Shown: in pieces, positions 21,669 through 31,518 of the stretch
Position numbering within the stretch: position 1 is the stretch's first letter
How the letters are laid out: every line of letters begins with the position of its first letter
DNA from: Streptomyces ferrugineus
GTDB lineage: Bacteria; Actinomycetota; Actinomycetes; Streptomycetales; Streptomycetaceae
Length of the DNA stretch: 64,000 nucleotides
Assembly: GCF_015160855.1 (NCBI RefSeq)
Contig: NZ_CP063373.1
Span: forward strand, 3,286,001 to 3,350,000
Direction of reading: 5' to 3'
Made by a program: the position numbers and the translations under genes
The notes under the pieces: model-generated
Databases searched by the model: none
The model's input: only the letters and a program-made list of their open reading frames with translations
What the model was told of the DNA's origin: nothing

Positions 21669-21970
21669 GCACCCTGTAAACTTTCCCGAAGTGCTGTGTC
21701 CTGTGCTGTCAGAACGGGACGGTCAGCCGGAGCCCCGATCCTCGGATCGGCTCCAGGAGCGTCGCGCACCGTCGAACGGTGTCGCGGGCAGCCCACCACC
21801 ACTCGTCGCAGGACGGGACCGGTCGGTGGGCCACTCGCGTGCTGCACGTATGTGCCCAGACCAGGGGAGCGGCTGCCCACCGAAGTCCGTCAGGACGAGG
21901 CGGGTTTCCCCGGCTGCGGATGCGACCTCCCTCAACCCTGACAAGCCGAAAACCAGGAAATGAGAAACAA
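21669..21970 (+). promoter_or_regulatory. rpsD: rpsD upstream region with structured leader
   Basis: 302-nt non-coding region between rarA and rpsD. GGAG (21729-21732) plus CCGATCC (21735-21741) pair with GGATCGG (21744-21750) plus CTCC (21751-21754), leaving a CC bulge. A second hairpin CACCGT-cga-ACGGTG follows at about 21767-21781. S4 autoregulates its mRNA in other bacteria, so this is a candidate control element; no known actinobacterial S4 motif was matched. Confidence 0.45.
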
Positions 21971-22585
21971 GTGGCGAACCAGTCCCGCCCCAAGGTCAAG
22001 AAGTCGCGTGCCCTCGGCATCGCGCTGACCCCGAAGGCCGTCAAGTACTTCGAGGCCCGTCCCTACCCGCCGGGTGAGCACGGCCGTGGCCGCAAGCAGA
22101 ACTCGGACTACAAGGTCCGTCTGCTGGAGAAGCAGCGTCTGCGCGCGCAGTACGACGTGTCCGAGCGCCAGCTCGTCCGCGCCTACGAGCGTGCCTCCAA
22201 GGTTCAGGGCAAGACCGGTGAGGCCCTGATCATCGAGCTCGAGCGTCGTCTCGACGCCCTGGTGCTGCGTTCGGGCATCGCCCGCACCATCTACCAGGCC
22301 CGTCAGATGGTCGTGCACGGCCACATCGAGGTCAACGGCCAGAAGGTCGACAAGCCGTCCTTCCGCGTCAAGCCCGACGACGTCGTGATGGTCCGCGAGC
22401 GCAGCCGCGAGAAGACCCTCTTCTCCATCGCCCGTGAGGGCGGCTTCGCCCCCGAGGGCGAGACCCCGCGCTACCTCCAGGTGAACCTCAAGGCCCTGGC
22501 GTTCCGCCTGGACCGCGAGCCGAACCGCAAGGAGATCCCGGTGATCTGCGACGAGCAGCTCGTCGTCGAGTACTACGCCCGTTGA
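21971..22585 (+). CDS. rpsD: Small-subunit ribosomal protein uS4
   Basis: 204-residue primary 16S rRNA-binding protein. The S4 RNA-binding domain is clear ([20 protein letters not shown]...[10 protein letters not shown]). The N terminus has no cysteine cluster, so it is the zinc-free form. It is a stand-alone gene, unlike the S13-S11-S4-alpha cluster of many bacteria. GTG 21971 follows a weak A-rich ribosome site (gagaaacaa). The stop lies 4 nt from the stop of the convergent NB-ARC gene. Confidence 0.96.
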   Translation: MANQSRPKVKKSRALGIALTPKAVKYFEARPYPPGEHGRGRKQNSDYKVRLLEKQRLRAQYDVSERQLVRAYERASKVQGKTGEALIIELERRLDALVLRSGIARTIYQARQMVVHGHIEVNGQKVDKPSFRVKPDDVVMVRERSREKTLFSIAREGGFAPEGETPRYLQVNLKALAFRLDREPNRKEIPVICDEQLVVEYYAR

Positions 22586-22589
22586 TCCT

Positions 22590-24698
22590 TCAGCGGTCGT
22601 AGGACACCTGCGCCTCAGCCCGTCGTCTCCCCGCCCTTGCGGGTGGGGGAGGCGGCGGGCTCTCGCATGCCCGGCGCACCGCCGCCTCCCGGCCGAGCGC
22701 GGCACCCTGCCGTACGCACTCCTCGTACCGCTCGTCGCCGAGCCGTTCCCGCGCCGCCGACTCGCACAGCTCGTGCGGGGCGTTGAAGCAGGCCGAGCCG
22801 AACAGCGGCAGCCCCACCGACGGCCACATCCCGGCCGCCGCGCCCTGCAGCACCGCGGCCTCCGCGGCATCGCCCTGTGCACCCGTGACCAGGGCCAGCA
22901 GCTCCAGGGCCAGCACCGAGCCGAGCAGGTCGTGGAAGGCGTGGGCGCTCGTCAGGCAGTCGGTCAGCAGGGCGCGGGCGCCGGGCAGGTCACCGTCGGC
23001 CCAGGCGGCGTACGCCAGGACGTACAGCGCGTAGGAGCGCGCCCAGCGCTCGCCGTGGTCCTCGCACACCCGGCGCACGTCCTCGCACAACCGCACCGCG
23101 TCCGGCAGATCGCCCTGGAACGCCCGTGTCATCGCCAACTCGACCCGGCCCATCAGCACATTGCTGTTGAGCTCGCCGATCTCCTGGTAGCGGCCGAGCG
23201 CCGAGCCGAGCAGTGTCTCGGCGCGCTCCATGTCGTCCGAGAGCAGGGCCAGACAGCCCATGCGGTGCTCGGCGTACGCCACCGCGGTGGCGTCGCCGGC
23301 ACGCTCCGCCTCCTCCCGGCACTCGTGCAGCACCCCGAGCGCGGGCACGGAGTCGCCCTGCAGGATCGCGACATAGCCGAGCACCCACAGCGCCTTCAGC
23401 CGCGACCGCTCATGGCCGGAGTCCAGCGCCACCGCCTGCTCCAGCCAGTGCCGCCCCTCCTTGAGCCGGCCGCAGCCGACCCAGTAGAACCACAGGGAGC
23501 CCGCGAGACAGTGGCCCAGATGCGCCTCGTCCGGCTCGCTCAGGCAGTACTCCAGCGCGCAGCGCAGATTCGGCAGCTCCGCCTCGATGCGCGCGGCCAC
23601 CTCGTCCTGCCGCGGTGAGAACCACTCCAGCTCGCACCAGGTCGTCAGGCCCAGATACCAGTCGCGGTGCCGGCGCCGCAGCCGGTCCGCGTCCCCGGCC
23701 GCCGCCAGCCAGTCGGCGCCGTACGCCCGGATCGTGTCCAGCATGCGGTAGCGCACACCGGCCTCGGTCTCCTCGCGCGCGACCACGGACTGGGCGAGCA
23801 GCTCCGCGAGCACGTCGAGGACGTCGTCGGCGTGCAGACCCTGGCCGCCGCACACGTACTCGGCCGCCTCCAGGTCGAACCGGCCCGCGAACACCGACAG
23901 CCGTGCCCACAGCAACCGCTCCTCGGGCGTGCACAGTTCATGGCTCCAGCCGACGGCCGTGCGCAGCGTCCGGTGACGCGGCGGAGCGTCCGGGCCGCCC
24001 CCGGTCAGCAGCCGGAACCGGTCGTCGAGCCGCTCCAGCAACTGCCCCGGCGACAGCATCCGCAGCCGCCCCGCGGCCAGTTCGATCGCGAGCGGGATCC
24101 CGTCCAGGCGCCGGCACACCTCCCGTACGTCCGCGTCGTCCCGCACAGCCACCCCGTGCTGTGCCGCCCGCGCCACGAACAGCTCCACGGCCTCGTCCTC
24201 GCCCAGCGGCGCCAGCGGTAGCAGCCGCTCGCCCGCGACGCCCATCGGCCTGCGTCCCACGCCGAGCACCGTCAGCCCCGGCACCCGGCGCAGCAGCTCC
24301 GTCACCAGCTCCGCACAGGCCTCCACCAGGTGTTCGAAGCCGTCCAGGATCAGCAGGAGTTCACGCCCGGCGAGATGAGCGAGCAGGGTCTCGTGGGGCA
24401 GCCGGGTCGTGTGGTCCGTCAGCCCCAGCGCCTCCACGACCGCGTAGCCGACGAACTCCGGATCGCGCACCGGCTCCAACTCCACGTGCCACACCCCGTC
24501 GCGCGGCGCGCACCGCGCGGCCGCGTGTGCCGCCAGCCGCGACTTGCCCACACCACCGGGTCCCGTCACCGTCACCAGCCGCCCGGCGCCGAGCGCCCCC
24601 GCCAGTTCGGCGAGTTCGGCCGAGCGGCCCACGAACGTGCTGAGGTCCAGGGGCAGATTGCCGGTGTCGGGGGAGTGGGGGCGCCGTTGATCCCGCAT
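22590..24698 (-). CDS. NB-ARC/AAA ATPase with TPR-like C-terminal region (no DNA-binding domain)
   Basis: 702-residue STAND-type protein. Walker A is GPGGVGKS (residues 46-53), Walker B-like LLLILDGFEHL, and LDGIPLAIELAAGRL is the GLPLA motif. The C-terminal 400 residues are helical TPR-like repeats. It resembles AfsR/LuxR-family regulators but lacks both a SARP N terminus and a LuxR HTH at the C terminus, so it is more likely a signalling switch. ATG 24698 is chosen as the start just before the FVGR motif; no strong ribosome site is visible. The Pro-rich last 25 codons double as the rpsD-side hairpin. Confidence 0.82.
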   Translation of the reverse strand: MRDQRRPHSPDTGNLPLDLSTFVGRSAELAELAGALGAGRLVTVTGPGGVGKSRLAAHAAARCAPRDGVWHVELEPVRDPEFVGYAVVEALGLTDHTTRLPHETLLAHLAGRELLLILDGFEHLVEACAELVTELLRRVPGLTVLGVGRRPMGVAGERLLPLAPLGEDEAVELFVARAAQHGVAVRDDADVREVCRRLDGIPLAIELAAGRLRMLSPGQLLERLDDRFRLLTGGGPDAPPRHRTLRTAVGWSHELCTPEERLLWARLSVFAGRFDLEAAEYVCGGQGLHADDVLDVLAELLAQSVVAREETEAGVRYRMLDTIRAYGADWLAAAGDADRLRRRHRDWYLGLTTWCELEWFSPRQDEVAARIEAELPNLRCALEYCLSEPDEAHLGHCLAGSLWFYWVGCGRLKEGRHWLEQAVALDSGHERSRLKALWVLGYVAILQGDSVPALGVLHECREEAERAGDATAVAYAEHRMGCLALLSDDMERAETLLGSALGRYQEIGELNSNVLMGRVELAMTRAFQGDLPDAVRLCEDVRRVCEDHGERWARSYALYVLAYAAWADGDLPGARALLTDCLTSAHAFHDLLGSVLALELLALVTGAQGDAAEAAVLQGAAAGMWPSVGLPLFGSACFNAPHELCESAARERLGDERYEECVRQGAALGREAAVRRACESPPPPPPARAGRRRAEAQVSYDR
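22617..22661. terminator. rpsD terminator hairpin inside the 3' end of the NB-ARC gene
   Basis: AGCCCG at 22617-22622 pairs with CGGGCT at 22656-22661, and the stem continues through CGTCTCCCC / GGGGGAGGCG to CCC-TTGC-GGG, with two irregularities. It lies 32 nt beyond the rpsD stop but within coding sequence of the convergent gene. Confidence 0.65.
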
Positions 24699-24870
24699 GG
24701 AATACGGAGCGTACTGAAGCGTGTTCGGTCCGTACAATCGCTTCTCGTGACCCGGCCGCGCGCGGGCGGTAATCCGGTGCGGAGCGCCGTCCCCGGCGCG
24801 ATAGGCTCGGTGCACGACTTTTTCGATGTAGACCGATGTAGAGGCACGTTTCAGGGAGCGGGTGCACACA

Positions 24871-25296
24871 GTGTCCGGTGGAGAGGTTGCCGGGATCCTG
24901 GTGGCCGTCTTCTGGGCGATCCTGGTCTCCTTCCTCGCCGTCGCGCTGGCGAGGCTGGCCCAGACGCTCAAGGCGACCACCAAGCTCGTCGCGGACGTGA
25001 CCGACCAGGCCGTCCCGCTCCTGGCCGAGGCGTCCACGGCGGTGCGCTCCGCGCAGACCCAGATCGACCGGGTCGACTCGATCGCCTCCGACGTCCAGGA
25101 GGTCACGTCGAACGCCTCCGCGCTGTCGACGACCGTCGCCTCCACCTTCGGCGGGCCCCTGGTGAAGGTCGCGGCCTTCGGCTACGGCGTGCGCCGGGCG
25201 CTCGGCGGCCGCAAGGACGACGTGCCCGCCAAGGCGCCCCGACGTACCGTGATCGTGGGCCGCACGGTCCCCGCCGCACGACGCAAGCGGAAGTAA
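24871..25296 (+). CDS. DUF948-family membrane-associated protein
   Basis: About 141 residues. One N-terminal membrane helix (VAGILVAVFWAILVSFLAVAL) is followed by a helical coiled-coil-like segment (DVTDQAVPLLAEASTAVRSAQTQIDRVDSIASDVQEV) typical of DUF948, and a basic tail. Function unknown. Two GTG starts are possible: 24862 and 24871; GGGAG at 24854-24858 is 3 or 12 nt away, so neither spacing is ideal. I prefer 24871 (VSGGEVAG). Forms a conserved small pair with the next gene just before alaS. Confidence 0.85.
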   Translation: MSGGEVAGILVAVFWAILVSFLAVALARLAQTLKATTKLVADVTDQAVPLLAEASTAVRSAQTQIDRVDSIASDVQEVTSNASALSTTVASTFGGPLVKVAAFGYGVRRALGGRKDDVPAKAPRRTVIVGRTVPAARRKRK

Positions 25297-25312
25297 GGAC
25301 TGAGACCGAGCG

Positions 25313-25660
25313 ATGTTCCGTCGTACGTTCTGGTTCAGCACGGGCGTCGCCGCCGGTGTGTGGGCCACCACCAAGGTCAACCGCAAACTGAGGCAGCTGA
25401 CCCCGGAGAGCCTTGCCGCGACCGCGGCGAACAAGGCCCTGGAGACCGGTCAGCGGCTCAAGGACCGTGCGGTGGGCTTCGCGCTCGACGTCCGCGAGAA
25501 CATGGCCCAGCGGGAGGCCGAGCTGGAGGACGCGCTCGGCATCCAGGACAGCCCCGAACTCCCCGTGCCCCGGCGGTACGCCGCCATCGAGAACAACCGC
25601 AGCAACCCGAAGTACGTCGAGAACCCGACGTACTCGTACAACCGGAATGAGGACCACTGA
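25313..25660 (+). CDS. Small conserved actinobacterial protein (DUF6167-like)
   Basis: 115 residues. A short hydrophobic N terminus ([20 protein letters not shown]) is followed by a helical region ([33 protein letters not shown]) and a Pro/Asn/Tyr-rich tail. Possibly membrane-associated and a partner of the preceding DUF948 protein. The stop overlaps the alaS ATG (TGATG), so it is translationally coupled to alaS. Function unknown. Confidence 0.85.
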   Translation: MFRRTFWFSTGVAAGVWATTKVNRKLRQLTPESLAATAANKALETGQRLKDRAVGFALDVRENMAQREAELEDALGIQDSPELPVPRRYAAIENNRSNPKYVENPTYSYNRNEDH

Positions 25661-28332
25661 TGGAGTCGGCCGAGATTCGCCGCCGCTGGCTGAGCTTCTT
25701 CGAGGAGCGCGGGCACACCGTCGTCCCTTCGGCGTCGCTCATCGCGGACGACCCGACTCTGCTCCTCGTCCCGGCCGGCATGGTGCCCTTCAAGCCCTAC
25801 TTCCTGGGTGAGGTCAAGCCGCCCTTCGACCGCGCCACCAGCGTCCAGAAGTGCGTCCGTACTCCGGACATCGAAGAGGTCGGCAAGACCACCCGGCACG
25901 GCACGTTCTTCCAGATGTGCGGCAACTTCTCCTTCGGCGACTACTTCAAGGAAGGCGCCATCAAGCTCGCCTGGGAGCTGCTCACCAGCCCCCAGGACAA
26001 GGGCGGTTACGGCCTGGAGCCGGAGAAGCTCTGGATCACCGTCTACAAGGACGACGACGAGGCCGAGCGCATCTGGCACGAGGTCGTCGGCGTGCCGAAG
26101 GAGCGCATCCAGCGCCTCGGCATGAAGGACAACTACTGGTCCATGGGCGTCCCCGGACCCTGCGGCCCCTGCTCCGAGATCAACTACGACCGCGGCCCCG
26201 AGTTCGGCGTCGAGGGCGGCCCCGCCGTCAACGACGAGCGGTACGTGGAGATCTGGAACCTCGTCTTCATGCAGTACGAGCGCGGCGAGGGCACCGGCAA
26301 GGACAACTTCGAGATCCTCGGCGAGCTGCCGAGCAAGAACATCGACACCGGCCTCGGCCTGGAGCGTCTCGCCATGATTCTGCAGGGCGTGCAGAACATG
26401 TACGAGATCGACACCTCCATGGCCGTCATCAAGAAGGCCACCGAGCTGACCGGTGTCGCCTACGGCGACGCCCACACCTCGGACGTCTCCCTGCGCGTGG
26501 TCACCGACCACATGCGTACGGCCACCATGCTCATCGGCGACGGCGTCACCCCCGGCAACGAGGGCCGCGGCTACGTCCTGCGCCGCATCATGCGCCGCGC
26601 CATCCGCAACATGCGCCTGCTGGGGGCCACCGGCCCGGTCGTCAAGGACCTCATCGACGTCGTGATCGGCATGATGGGCCAGCAGTACCCGGAGCTGATC
26701 ACCGACCGCGAGCGCATCGAGAAGGTCGCCCTCGCCGAGGAGAACGCCTTCCTCAAGACGCTGAAGGCCGGCACCAACATCCTCGACACGGCCGTCACCG
26801 ACACCAAGGCCGCCGGCTCCACCGTGCTGCCCGGCGACAAGGCGTTCCTGCTCCACGACACCTGGGGCTTCCCGATCGACCTCACCCTGGAGATGGCCGC
26901 CGAGCAGGGCCTCTCCGTGGACGAGGACGGCTTCCGCCGCCTGATGAAGCAGCAGCGCGAGCGCGCCAAGGCCGACGCCCAGGCCAAGAAGACCGGCCAC
27001 GCCGGCGCCGGCGCCTACCGGGAGATCGCCGACAAGGTCGGCGCGACCGACTTCATCGGCTACAGCGACACCGAGGGCGAGTCCACCGTCGTCGGCATCC
27101 TCGTCGACGGCGCCTCCTCCCCGGCCGCCACCGAGGGCGACGAGGTCGAGATCGTCCTCGACCGCACCCCGTTCTACGCCGAAGGCGGCGGCCAGATCGG
27201 CGACACCGGCAAGATCAAGGTCGACTCCGGTGCCGTCATCGAGATCCGCGACTGCCAGAAGCCGGTGCCCGGCGTGTACGTCCACAAGGGCGTCGTCCAG
27301 GTCGGCGAGGTGACGGTCGGTGCCAAGGCCCATGCCTCCATCGACAACCGCCGCCGCAAGGCCATCGCCCGCGCCCACTCGGCCACCCACCTCACCCACC
27401 AGGCCCTGCGCGACGCCCTCGGCCCGACGGCCGCCCAGGCCGGTTCCGAGAACCAGCCCGGCCGCTTCCGCTTCGACTTCGGCTCGCCGTCCGCCGTGCC
27501 CACGGCCGTGATGACCGACGTCGAGCAGAAGATCAACGAGGTGCTCGCCCGCGACCTCGACGTGAACGCCGAGATCATGGGCATCGACGAGGCCAAGAAG
27601 CAGGGCGCCATCGCCGAGTTCGGCGAGAAGTACGGCGAGCGGGTCCGGGTCGTGACCATCGGCGACTTCTCCAAGGAGCTGTGCGGCGGCACTCACGTGC
27701 ACAACACCGCCCAGCTCGGCCTGGTGAAGCTGCTCGGCGAGTCGTCCATCGGCTCCGGGGTGCGCCGTATCGAGGCCCTGGTCGGCGTGGACGCCTACAA
27801 CTTCCTGGCCCGTGAACACACGGTCGTCGCCCAGCTCCAGGAGCTGATCAAGGGCCGCCCGGAGGAGCTCCCGGAGAAGGTCTCCGCCATGCTCGGCAAG
27901 CTGAAGGACGCCGAGAAGGAGATCGAGAAGTTCCGCGCCGAGAAGGTCCTCCAGGCCGCCGCCGGTCTCGCCGAGTCCGCCAAGGACGTGCGCGGCATCG
28001 CCGTCGTCACCGGCCAGGTCCCCGACGGCACGACCCCGGACGACCTGCGCAAGCTGGTCCTCGACGTGCGCGGCCGTATCCGGGGCGGACGCGCCGCCGT
28101 GGTCGCCCTGTTCACCGTCAACAACGGCAAGCCGCTGACGGTCATCGCCACCAACGAGGCCGCCCGCGAGCGCGGTCTCAAGGCCGGCGACCTGGTCCGT
28201 ACGGCCGCCAAGACCCTCGGCGGCGGCGGTGGCGGCAAGCCGGACGTCGCCCAGGGCGGCGGCCAGAACCCGGCCGCCATCGGTGACGCCGTCGACGCCG
28301 TCGAACGGCTCGTGACGGAAACGGCCAAGTGA
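25660..28332 (+). CDS. alaS: Alanyl-tRNA synthetase
   Basis: 890-residue class II synthetase. It contains the catalytic core ([19 protein letters not shown]..., [16 protein letters not shown]), the editing domain with HSATH (His573, His577) and CGGTH (Cys675, His679) zinc ligands that clear mischarged Ser/Gly-tRNA-Ala, and the C-terminal oligomerisation domain ending in a Gly/Lys-rich stretch ([17 protein letters not shown]), as usual. ATG 25660 overlaps the upstream stop. The stop overlaps the ruvX start (GTGA), starting the alaS-ruvX-mltG-aroE series. Confidence 0.98.
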   Translation: MESAEIRRRWLSFFEERGHTVVPSASLIADDPTLLLVPAGMVPFKPYFLGEVKPPFDRATSVQKCVRTPDIEEVGKTTRHGTFFQMCGNFSFGDYFKEGAIKLAWELLTSPQDKGGYGLEPEKLWITVYKDDDEAERIWHEVVGVPKERIQRLGMKDNYWSMGVPGPCGPCSEINYDRGPEFGVEGGPAVNDERYVEIWNLVFMQYERGEGTGKDNFEILGELPSKNIDTGLGLERLAMILQGVQNMYEIDTSMAVIKKATELTGVAYGDAHTSDVSLRVVTDHMRTATMLIGDGVTPGNEGRGYVLRRIMRRAIRNMRLLGATGPVVKDLIDVVIGMMGQQYPELITDRERIEKVALAEENAFLKTLKAGTNILDTAVTDTKAAGSTVLPGDKAFLLHDTWGFPIDLTLEMAAEQGLSVDEDGFRRLMKQQRERAKADAQAKKTGHAGAGAYREIADKVGATDFIGYSDTEGESTVVGILVDGASSPAATEGDEVEIVLDRTPFYAEGGGQIGDTGKIKVDSGAVIEIRDCQKPVPGVYVHKGVVQVGEVTVGAKAHASIDNRRRKAIARAHSATHLTHQALRDALGPTAAQAGSENQPGRFRFDFGSPSAVPTAVMTDVEQKINEVLARDLDVNAEIMGIDEAKKQGAIAEFGEKYGERVRVVTIGDFSKELCGGTHVHNTAQLGLVKLLGESSIGSGVRRIEALVGVDAYNFLAREHTVVAQLQELIKGRPEELPEKVSAMLGKLKDAEKEIEKFRAEKVLQAAAGLAESAKDVRGIAVVTGQVPDGTTPDDLRKLVLDVRGRIRGGRAAVVALFTVNNGKPLTVIATNEAARERGLKAGDLVRTAAKTLGGGGGGKPDVAQGGGQNPAAIGDAVDAVERLVTETAK

Positions 28333-28832
28333 GCGACGACACACCCGCAGGGGGCGACGGCCGGGGCATGCGCCGCGGCCGTCGTCTCGCGATCGACGTA
28401 GGCGACGCCCGTATCGGCGTCGCCTCGTGCGACCCCGACGGGATCCTCGCCACCCCGGTGGAGACGGTCCCGGGCCGGGACATCCCCGCAGCCCACCGCC
28501 GTCTCAGGCAACTCGTCGAGGAGTACGAGCCGATCGAGGTGGTCGTCGGCCTGCCCCGCTCCCTCAAGGGCGGCGAGGGACCGGCCGCGGTCAAGGTCCG
28601 GGGCTTCGCCCAGGAACTCGCCCGCATGATCGCGCCCGTACCGGTCAGGCTCGTGGACGAGCGGATGACGACCGTGACGGCCAGTCAGGGGCTGCGCGCC
28701 TCGGGCGTGAAGTCGAAGAAGGGCCGGTCGGTGATCGATCAGGCGGCCGCTGTGATTATCTTGCAGCAGGCGCTGGAATCCGAACGGGTGTCAGGTAAAG
28801 CCCCCGGAGAGAGCGTCGAAGTGGTTATCTGA
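28329..28832 (+). CDS. ruvX: Pre-16S rRNA nuclease YqgF/RuvX
   Basis: 167-residue RNase H-fold nuclease expected to finish 16S rRNA 5'-end maturation. Motifs are [13 protein letters not shown] with the first catalytic Asp (around residue 21), [19 protein letters not shown] and the late Asp in [13 protein letters not shown]. About 17 Gly/Asp-rich residues precede the core. GTG 28329 overlaps the alaS stop. Downstream 124 nt of non-coding sequence precede mltG. Confidence 0.93.
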   Translation: MSDDTPAGGDGRGMRRGRRLAIDVGDARIGVASCDPDGILATPVETVPGRDIPAAHRRLRQLVEEYEPIEVVVGLPRSLKGGEGPAAVKVRGFAQELARMIAPVPVRLVDERMTTVTASQGLRASGVKSKKGRSVIDQAAAVIILQQALESERVSGKAPGESVEVVI

Positions 28833-28956
28833 TCGCGATACGGTAACGTTCCGCGCGATGTGCCGGTGTTCGAACAACCGGTGCACAGAGAGAGGCGGGA
28901 CGGTAACCGGATCTTCAGCAGCCGCGTGACCGCCGCCTCGCGGCTCTAGGGGATCG

Positions 28957-30648
28957 ATGACTGAGTATGGCCGGAGCCCAGGCTCCGAACCGTGGCATCC
29001 GGAGGACCCGTTGTACGGGGACGGCGGATGGGAAGGGCAGCAGGCCCACACGGGCCAGCAGGCTGCCTACGGCGGCCAGCCGCAGCACTATCCGCAGCAG
29101 CCGCAGCACTACGGCGACTGGGGCAACGGCCAGCAGGCCGCATACGGTCAGGCGCAGCAGTACCCGCAGCAGGGGCAGCACGAGCAGTACCCGCAGCCGT
29201 ACGACCAGCAGCAGTACGACCAGCAGCAGTACGCCGGCCAGGGGCAGCAGTCGTACGACACCAACGGCTGGGGCACCGGCACCCACGCGCACGCCCAGTA
29301 CCCCGACCCGGGCGACCCCTACGGGCAGCGGGCCGCCTCCTACGGCGGTGAGCAGGCCGACTACTACGACACGCCCGACGCCTACCCGCCGCCGGAGCCG
29401 CCGAGCCGACGTCACACCGAGCCGGAGCCGCCGCAGACCGACTGGGATCCGGGCCCCGACCAGGGTGAACACGCGTTCTTCGCCGGTGGCGACGATGACG
29501 ACGACTCCGACGACGGCGAGGGCGGCCGGGGCCGCGGCGACCGCCGGGGCCGAGGCGACAAGCCCAAGAAACGCCGCAGCGGATGCGCCTGTCTGGTGGT
29601 CGCGCTGGTGTTCGCCGGAGGCGTGGGCGGAGTCGGATATTTCGGCTATCAGTTTTACCAGGATCGTTTCGGCGCGGCGCCGGACTTCGCCGGGGACGGT
29701 ACGAGCGAGTCGGTGACCGTCGAGATCCCCAAGGGTGCCTTCGGATCCGAGATCGGCCAACGGCTCAAGGCGGCCGGGGTGGTGAAGAGCGTCGACGCGT
29801 TCGTCGCCGCCCAGCAGAAGAATCCCGACGGGGACAAGATCCAGGCGGGCGCCTATCTGCTGAAGAAGCAGATGTCCGCCGCCAGCGCCGTCGAGATGAT
29901 GCTCAGCCCCGAAAGTCAGAACAACGTCCTGGTCAGGCCTGGCGAACGCAATGCGCAGGTCTACAAGGCGATCGACGAAAAGCTCGAATTGTCGTCCGGC
30001 ACCACCAAGAAGGTCGCCGGGGAGAAATACAAGAGCCTCGGACTTCCGAGCTGGGCGAACAGCGACAGCGACATCAAGGATCCGCTGGAGGGCTTCCTCT
30101 ACCCGGGCACCTACCCTGCCGCCAAGGGCATGAAGCCCGAGGTCGTCCTGAAGGAAATGGTCACCCGGGCCGCGAACAAGTACGAGGCGCTGGACCTTCA
30201 GGACAAGGCCAAGGCCCTCAAGCTGGAGAACCCGCTGCAGGTCATCACGGTCGCGAGCCTCGTCCAGGCCGAGGGCAAGACCGACGACGACTACCGCAAG
30301 ATGGCGGAAGTGGTCTACAACCGCCTCGACCTCGCGAATCCCGAGACCTACGGTGCCCTGCAGTTCGACTCGACCTTCAATTACCTGAAGGGTCAGAGCA
30401 ACATCGACATCAGCGAGTCGGAGATCAAGAGCAACCAGGACCCGTACAACACGTACACGCAGAAGGGTCTGCCGCCCGGTCCCATCGACAACCCGGGCGA
30501 GGGTGCGCTGAAGGGGACGCTGAATCCGACAGACCAGGGTTGGTACTACTTCGTGGCGACCGACGGCGTGAACAAGACAGAATTCGCCAAGACCCACGAT
30601 GATTTCCTGAAGCTCAAGGACAAGTTCAATGAGAGCAGGGGCAACTGA
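28957..30648 (+). CDS. mltG: Endolytic murein transglycosylase MltG with long Gln/Tyr-rich cytoplasmic region
   Basis: 563-residue YceG-like protein that cleaves nascent peptidoglycan and may limit glycan length. The first about 125 residues are rich in Gln, Tyr, Gly and Pro with repeats such as QQYDQQQY; then acidic and basic patches precede one membrane helix at about 209-232. The catalytic domain shows the Glu at 439 (LVQAEGKTDDD), ALQFDSTFNYL and YNTYTQKGLPPGPIDNPG. ATG 28957 has a weak upstream site. Overlaps aroE by 20 nt, indicating coupling. Confidence 0.92.
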   Translation: MTEYGRSPGSEPWHPEDPLYGDGGWEGQQAHTGQQAAYGGQPQHYPQQPQHYGDWGNGQQAAYGQAQQYPQQGQHEQYPQPYDQQQYDQQQYAGQGQQSYDTNGWGTGTHAHAQYPDPGDPYGQRAASYGGEQADYYDTPDAYPPPEPPSRRHTEPEPPQTDWDPGPDQGEHAFFAGGDDDDDSDDGEGGRGRGDRRGRGDKPKKRRSGCACLVVALVFAGGVGGVGYFGYQFYQDRFGAAPDFAGDGTSESVTVEIPKGAFGSEIGQRLKAAGVVKSVDAFVAAQQKNPDGDKIQAGAYLLKKQMSAASAVEMMLSPESQNNVLVRPGERNAQVYKAIDEKLELSSGTTKKVAGEKYKSLGLPSWANSDSDIKDPLEGFLYPGTYPAAKGMKPEVVLKEMVTRAANKYEALDLQDKAKALKLENPLQVITVASLVQAEGKTDDDYRKMAEVVYNRLDLANPETYGALQFDSTFNYLKGQSNIDISESEIKSNQDPYNTYTQKGLPPGPIDNPGEGALKGTLNPTDQGWYYFVATDGVNKTEFAKTHDDFLKLKDKFNESRGN

Positions 30649-31468
30649 CGCCCGCCGGGCCGCCGTCCTAGGTTCGCCCATCGCCCACTCCCTCTCCCCG
30701 GTGCTGCACCGCGCCGCCTACGAGGAACTGGGACTCACGGGCTGGTCGTACGACCGGTTCGAGATCGACGAGGCCGCCCTGCCCGGGTTCATCGCGGAAC
30801 TCGGGCCGGAGTGGGCCGGGTTGTCGCTGACCATGCCGCTCAAGCGCGCCGTCATCCCGCTGCTCGACGAGATCAGCGAGACGGCGGCCTCCGTCGAGGC
30901 GGTCAACACCGTCGTCCTGACCGAGGACGGCCGCCGCACCGGCGACAACACCGACATCCCCGGCATGGTCGCCGCGCTGCGGGAACGCGGCATCGAACAG
31001 GTCGACTCGGCCGCGGTCCTCGGCGCCGGCGCCACGGCGTCCTCCGCGCTGGCCGCGCTCGCGCGCATCTGCACCGGTGAGGTCGTGGCGTACGTACGCA
31101 GCCAGGCGCGCGCCGCAGAGATGCGCCAGTGGGGCGAGCGGCTCGACGTCGAGGTCCGTACGGCGGACTGGGCGGACGCGGCCCGGGCGCTCGACGCGCC
31201 GCTGGTGATCGCGACCACCCCGGCCGGTACGACGGACGCCCTCGCCGCCGCCGTACCGGAGCGCCCCGCCACCCTGTTCGACGTGCTCTACGACCCCTGG
31301 CCCACCGCCCTCGCGGCGCGCTGGTCCATGTACGGCGGAGCCGTCGTCAGCGGACTGGACCTGCTGGTGCACCAGGCGGTGCTGCAGGTGGAGCAGATGA
31401 CCGGCCGGGTCCCGGCGCCCATGGAGGCCATGCGAAAAGCGGGCGAGCGCGCTCTCGCGAACCGCTAG
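30629..31468 (+). CDS. aroE: Shikimate dehydrogenase (NADP+)
   Basis: 279-residue enzyme reducing 3-dehydroshikimate to shikimate. Visible are the substrate site LGSPIAHSLSPVLH, the catalytic Lys in LTMPLKRAVIP, and the dinucleotide site LGAGATASSALAAL. The cofactor motif is GAGATAS rather than GAGGAS, common in actinobacteria. ATG 30629 lies inside the end of mltG. It begins the aromatic amino acid block, separated from aroCKB by one small gene. Confidence 0.93.
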   Translation: MRAGATDARRAAVLGSPIAHSLSPVLHRAAYEELGLTGWSYDRFEIDEAALPGFIAELGPEWAGLSLTMPLKRAVIPLLDEISETAASVEAVNTVVLTEDGRRTGDNTDIPGMVAALRERGIEQVDSAAVLGAGATASSALAALARICTGEVVAYVRSQARAAEMRQWGERLDVEVRTADWADAARALDAPLVIATTPAGTTDALAAAVPERPATLFDVLYDPWPTALAARWSMYGGAVVSGLDLLVHQAVLQVEQMTGRVPAPMEAMRKAGERALANR

Positions 31469-31518
31469 GATCCGCTGAGTTCCGCAGGGGGCGGAGCGGG
31501 TCGAGGGGGAGTACGAGC

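Noticed and set aside
21669..21970. Small ORFs of 80-90 codons upstream of rpsD
   Set aside because: No ribosome sites and no family similarity; composition looks like structured non-coding leader.
25450..28344. 964-codon open frame antisense to alaS
   Set aside because: Val/Leu/Asp/Gly-rich shadow translation caused by third-position GC; alaS on the plus strand has all family motifs.
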